A stretch of 24,714 bases of DNA, taken from a virus. Location: IMG/VR virus record IMGVR_UViG_3300046506_000286, positions 1 to 24,714 of that record; one strand, 5' to 3'. Each line of letters begins with the position of its first letter. Position 1 is the first letter of the stretch. A program made the translations under genes and the position numbers. Positions 22,306-24,714 of this stretch are shown in pieces. The notes under the pieces are model-generated. The model was not told where the DNA came from and searched no databases. It saw nothing but the letters and a program-made list of their open reading frames with translations.

Positions 22306-22863
22306 TTACTTGTTGAAACTCACCGCAGACGAGCCTACCTTCTGCGCCAACTTGAATTCGAATCCCTCGTGGGCGAGGGTCATCTGCTGGACGACAATCG
22401 CGTTGGCGCCAGCGTCGAGGTCGGAGAATGCCACCGCCGTCGGCCAGGCGTTGTAGATGCGGAATGCGGCCTTGGCCGGAGCGGCGCCGGACGTAACCGG
22501 GTGGTCGAGGATGAAGACATCCACGGTGCACCGGAAGTCCTCTCCCGCCTTTCCGTATCCCTCGCCCTGCATGACGGTGAACAACTGCTTCATCCAATCC
22601 ATCATCTGGGAGTCGCCGACGGCGAGACCCTTGGAAAGGGTGATGGGTGCGAAGTCGCTCTGACCAGGCATTTTCTGGGTTGTCGTGTTCATTCCACCTT
22701 CGCGATATGGGATGACCTCGGTGGTCACGTTCAGGCCGGAAACCGACATGAATCCCATGCGGGCGAAGTTCTTTATGGACGGGTGCTGGATCTGGACCTG
22801 GAACTTGAAATTCCGAAGTGGATCCGTGGCCAGTCGGGCGATGGAAGTCGTGCTCGTAGCCAT
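22306..22863 (-). CDS. Tail tube protein, gp19-like
   Basis: This 185-residue protein is a typical T4 gp19-type tube subunit: FKFQVQI near residue 20, MSVSGLNVTTEVIPYREGG (about 39-57), ITLSKGL and DWMKQL, ending with AIVVQQMTLAHEGFEF. Six-fold rings of this fold stack to form the inner tube. The ATG is 17 bases after the sheath stop with GAGAGG upstream. Its fixed length, fold and position after the sheath leave little doubt. Confidence 0.92.
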   Translation of the reverse strand: MATSTTSIARLATDPLRNFKFQVQIQHPSIKNFARMGFMSVSGLNVTTEVIPYREGGMNTTTQKMPGQSDFAPITLSKGLAVGDSQMMDWMKQLFTVMQGEGYGKAGEDFRCTVDVFILDHPVTSGAAPAKAAFRIYNAWPTAVAFSDLDAGANAIVVQQMTLAHEGFEFKLAQKVGSSAVSFNK

Positions 22864-22879
22864 CAGTCAGTTACCTCTC

Positions 22880-24418
22880 TCAGAAAGCGGTCTCGGTAGC
22901 CGTAGAACCGCCGGAGTACTGACCGATCGCGATCACGATGAACTCGGCGGGGGTCTCAAGTGCGACGCCGACCTGGACGTTGACAACGCCGTTGGCCACG
23001 TTGCTGGCGGTGTTGTTCGTGGAGTCACAGACGACGAAGAAGGCCGCGTCCTGGGTGGACCCCGCGAGGACGCCGGTCTGCATCAGGGTCAGCAGGTACT
23101 GCGAGATGATCGCGGAGATCTGGTCCCACAGGATCTGGTCGTTGGGCTCGAAGACGGCGAACCGGGTGGCGTCGAGCAGACCCTTCTTGATCATCATCAG
23201 GGAGCGCCGGACGCTGACGTAGCGGTCCGGCATGTTCACCGACAGGGTCCGCGCGCCGTAGATCACGAAGCCGGTGCCCGGCAGGGACTTGATCAGGTTG
23301 ATGCCCGCCGTGTTCAGGGCATCCTGGTCGCTGTTGGAGAACCGGAACTGGACGTCCAGCACGCCCTTGAGCGCGGTGTCGATACCCGCCGGGGGCTTCT
23401 GCACGCCACGGGAGGCGTCCGTGCGGCTGTACTGGCCCATGACGGAACCACCGGGAGGCAGCAGGCGCGAGGAACCGGCCGAAGCAGTCGCCGGGTCGTT
23501 GACGATCAGCCAGGGGCCGTAGACGGCCGCGTACGAGGACGCCCGCAGCGCCGAACCACCCGTGGACATGCCCTGGAGGGACAGCGCGTAGGAGTGCGCG
23601 TTGTCGGCGGCCGTCGGCTTCTCGCCGTCCACGACGACGAACACGTTGCCCTGGCCCTCGGCCCACTCGATGATCGGGTTGAGGACGGTCGCGTCGGTGA
23701 CGCCGGGGACGTTGAGGATCAGGTTGTCCTCGACGATCTCCAGGCGCTCGGCAGCCGCCTCCAGGTTGATCGCAGCCACGCCCTCCGAGCCGCCGGTCAG
23801 CGGGGTGCCCTGCTGTGCGGCCGGGGCGTGGGTCGGGGCCCACTGGGTATTAAGCAGGCTCTCGATCTGGATGAACGAGGAGCCGGTGACCGGGGAGTTG
23901 ATCAGGGCCTGCGCGTTGCGGGAGTCGGCGGGGTTCAGGGAGACGTCGGTGAAACGCTCCTTGAGGTTGGCCGTGGTGCTGCCACCTACGTAGACGTACA
24001 GGTCGAACCGGCCCTCACCCGAGGCGGCGGCAGCGATGTCGACGTACACCTGGTTGCCCCAGGTGCCCGGCGAGATGGCCGTGATCTTCAGGGTGTCCTT
24101 CGGGGTCGCCTCAGTGTCGTCCAGGGTGGCGGACGCGGTCGCGGCGTCGGAGGCCGCAGCGCGCACGATGTAGGCGTTGGAGCCGCCGTTGTTGAAGTAG
24201 GCGTAGACGGCGAACGGGAGCAAGTCCGAGGTGTCGCCGAAGCCTCCGTAGGCCGCGACGAACTGCGACCAGGACGAGACGCGGGTAGGGGCGAGCGGGC
24301 CGCCCTGCTTGCAGGTGCCGACGAATGCGGCGACGCTCTCGCCCGGGGTGCTCACGGTCTGCGCGAGCGGGGTCAGCGTCTCCGACAGGTAGACGCCAGG
24401 CCGCTTGTAGACAGTCAT
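22880..24418 (-). CDS. Contractile tail sheath protein
   Basis: This 512-residue protein starts at an ATG with AGGAGA six bases upstream. The N-terminus (KRPGVYLSE, then VAAFVGTCKQGGPLAPT, and WSQFVAAYGGF) and the C-terminal part (FVIYGARTLS, YVSVRRSLMMIKKGL, FVVCDSTNNTASNVANG, VQVGVALETPAEFIVIAIGQ) are hallmarks of the phage sheath family. The middle insertion is an outward-facing domain. The sheath contracts to drive the tube through the cell envelope. One recurrent motif copy is read as LLNTQ. It is the clearest proof that this tail is contractile. Confidence 0.95.
   Translation of the reverse strand: MTVYKRPGVYLSETLTPLAQTVSTPGESVAAFVGTCKQGGPLAPTRVSSWSQFVAAYGGFGDTSDLLPFAVYAYFNNGGSNAYIVRAAASDAATASATLDDTEATPKDTLKITAISPGTWGNQVYVDIAAAASGEGRFDLYVYVGGSTTANLKERFTDVSLNPADSRNAQALINSPVTGSSFIQIESLLNTQWAPTHAPAAQQGTPLTGGSEGVAAINLEAAAERLEIVEDNLILNVPGVTDATVLNPIIEWAEGQGNVFVVVDGEKPTAADNAHSYALSLQGMSTGGSALRASSYAAVYGPWLIVNDPATASAGSSRLLPPGGSVMGQYSRTDASRGVQKPPAGIDTALKGVLDVQFRFSNSDQDALNTAGINLIKSLPGTGFVIYGARTLSVNMPDRYVSVRRSLMMIKKGLLDATRFAVFEPNDQILWDQISAIISQYLLTLMQTGVLAGSTQDAAFFVVCDSTNNTASNVANGVVNVQVGVALETPAEFIVIAIGQYSGGSTATETAF
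23846..23854 (+). repeat. Recurrent motif copy 9, GGTATTAAG, inside the sheath gene
   Basis: This exact copy is read as LLNTQ (codons CTT-AAT-ACC). Downstream CAGGCTC partly matches the extended core TCGGCTC. Confidence 0.65.
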
Positions 24419-24425
24419 CTGTTTC

Positions 24426-24464
24426 TCCTGGGTAAAGGGAATTCCTGGGGTTACGAATCCTGGG
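24426..24464 (+). repeat. Three spaced copies of TCCTGGG before the sheath gene
   Basis: TCCTGGG occurs at 24426-24432, 24443-24449 and 24458-24464 (CCCAGGA in the mRNA). The last one before the gene forms the sheath ribosome-binding site. The spacing is 17 and 15 bases. Confidence 0.4.
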
Positions 24465-24470
24465 TCCGTG

Positions 24471-24714
24471 TCATGTGCGGGTTACGTGGTCCGTGAAGTA
24501 CTCGAAGTCCAGCGCCACGCTGGTCGCCTTGACGTACGCGTTGGCGACGGACGGGAGCATTTCGCTGGAGACAGAGATGAGGTATTCGCGACGGAACAGA
24601 CGCTTTCCGTTCTCGTCGCGGGTGTCGGCCAGCTCGGGGCCGCCGAGAAGATCCAGGCGCCGTACCGTTCCGTCCTCGGGAATCTCCAGAAACCCGAACC
24701 GCGCAGGAAGCCGG
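24471..24714 (-). CDS. Partial tail-module protein before the sheath (unknown)
   Basis: The last 80 codons of a gene enter from the right edge and stop at a TGA (24473-24471). The visible peptide runs from ARFGFLEIPEDG through LLGGPELADTRDENGK to LDFEYFTDHVTRT. It is mixed strand and helix, with no motif I can name. A gene just before the sheath is often a tail terminator or completion protein, but the fragment does not prove this. Confidence 0.68.
   Translation of the reverse strand, partial: RLPARFGFLEIPEDGTVRRLDLLGGPELADTRDENGKRLFRREYLISVSSEMLPSVANAYVKATSVALDFEYFTDHVTRT

Noticed and set aside
5482-24418. Extracellular contractile injection system instead of a phage tail
   Set aside because: A tape measure with wall hydrolases, holin-like genes and a DNA-replication module in the same block fit a phage; no AAA+ ATPase or effector genes of eCIS clusters are visible.

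Overview
The window looks like part of the genome of a contractile-tailed (myovirus-type) bacteriophage or prophage from a high-GC actinobacterium, probably Streptomyces or a close relative. The evidence is the strongly GC-biased third codon positions, frequent GTG/TTG starts, actinophage-like tail-fibre C-termini, and a complete contractile-tail gene set. Every gene I can support is on the minus strand, so transcription runs from high to low coordinates. The many long plus-strand frames are shadows of high-GC coding sequence. No capsid, terminase, integrase or tRNA gene is inside the window.

Right to left (transcription order), the tail module contains: a partial gene of unknown role (24471-24714), tail sheath (22880-24418), tail tube (22306-22863), a tail-assembly chaperone (21409-22278) with a candidate frameshifted extension (21249-21446), a tape measure with two peptidoglycan-hydrolase domains (18167-21256), a tube-like adaptor (17348-18136), a LysM baseplate protein (17079-17351), a gpD/gp27-like hub (15935-17086), a 1455-residue spike/fibre with an N-terminal OB-like region (11578-15945), a 99-residue protein, gp25-like and gpJ-like wedge proteins, a 211-residue protein, a gpI-like protein carrying carbohydrate-binding modules, and a second carbohydrate-binding minor tail protein. 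Most neighbours overlap by 1-11 bases or are a few bases apart, which suggests one translationally coupled operon. Two small membrane proteins with holin-like character (4870-5460 and 4580-4867) follow, and a strong terminator closes the block.

Beyond the terminator lies an acidic protein with a structured N-terminus and AT-hook-like basic motifs (3208-4518), then a DNA-replication module: a winged-helix initiator-like protein whose linker DNA is rich in repeats and could hold the replication origin, a DnaC/IstB-type helicase loader, a 152-residue unknown protein, and the N-terminal part of a DnaB-like helicase that runs off the left edge.

The most unusual signal is a 9-bp AT-rich motif, GGTATTAAG on the plus strand (CTTAATACC in the mRNA sense). 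It occurs nine times (one copy with a single mismatch), always in the same orientation. Three copies lie between genes and six inside genes, always read as Leu-Asn-Thr. Three copies share a 13-bp core, TATTAAGTCGGCT. Its role is unknown. Repressor 'stoperator'-like sites, a phage promoter element, strand-specific nick sites or an RNA element are all possible. Other notable items are a perfect 25-bp inverted repeat enclosing the ribosome-binding site of the gp25-like gene, a Shine-Dalgarno-stimulated candidate +1 (or -2) frameshift before the tape measure gene, and a terminator hairpin lying almost on the start codon of the AT-hook gene. All function calls come from reading the sequence; no database search was run.
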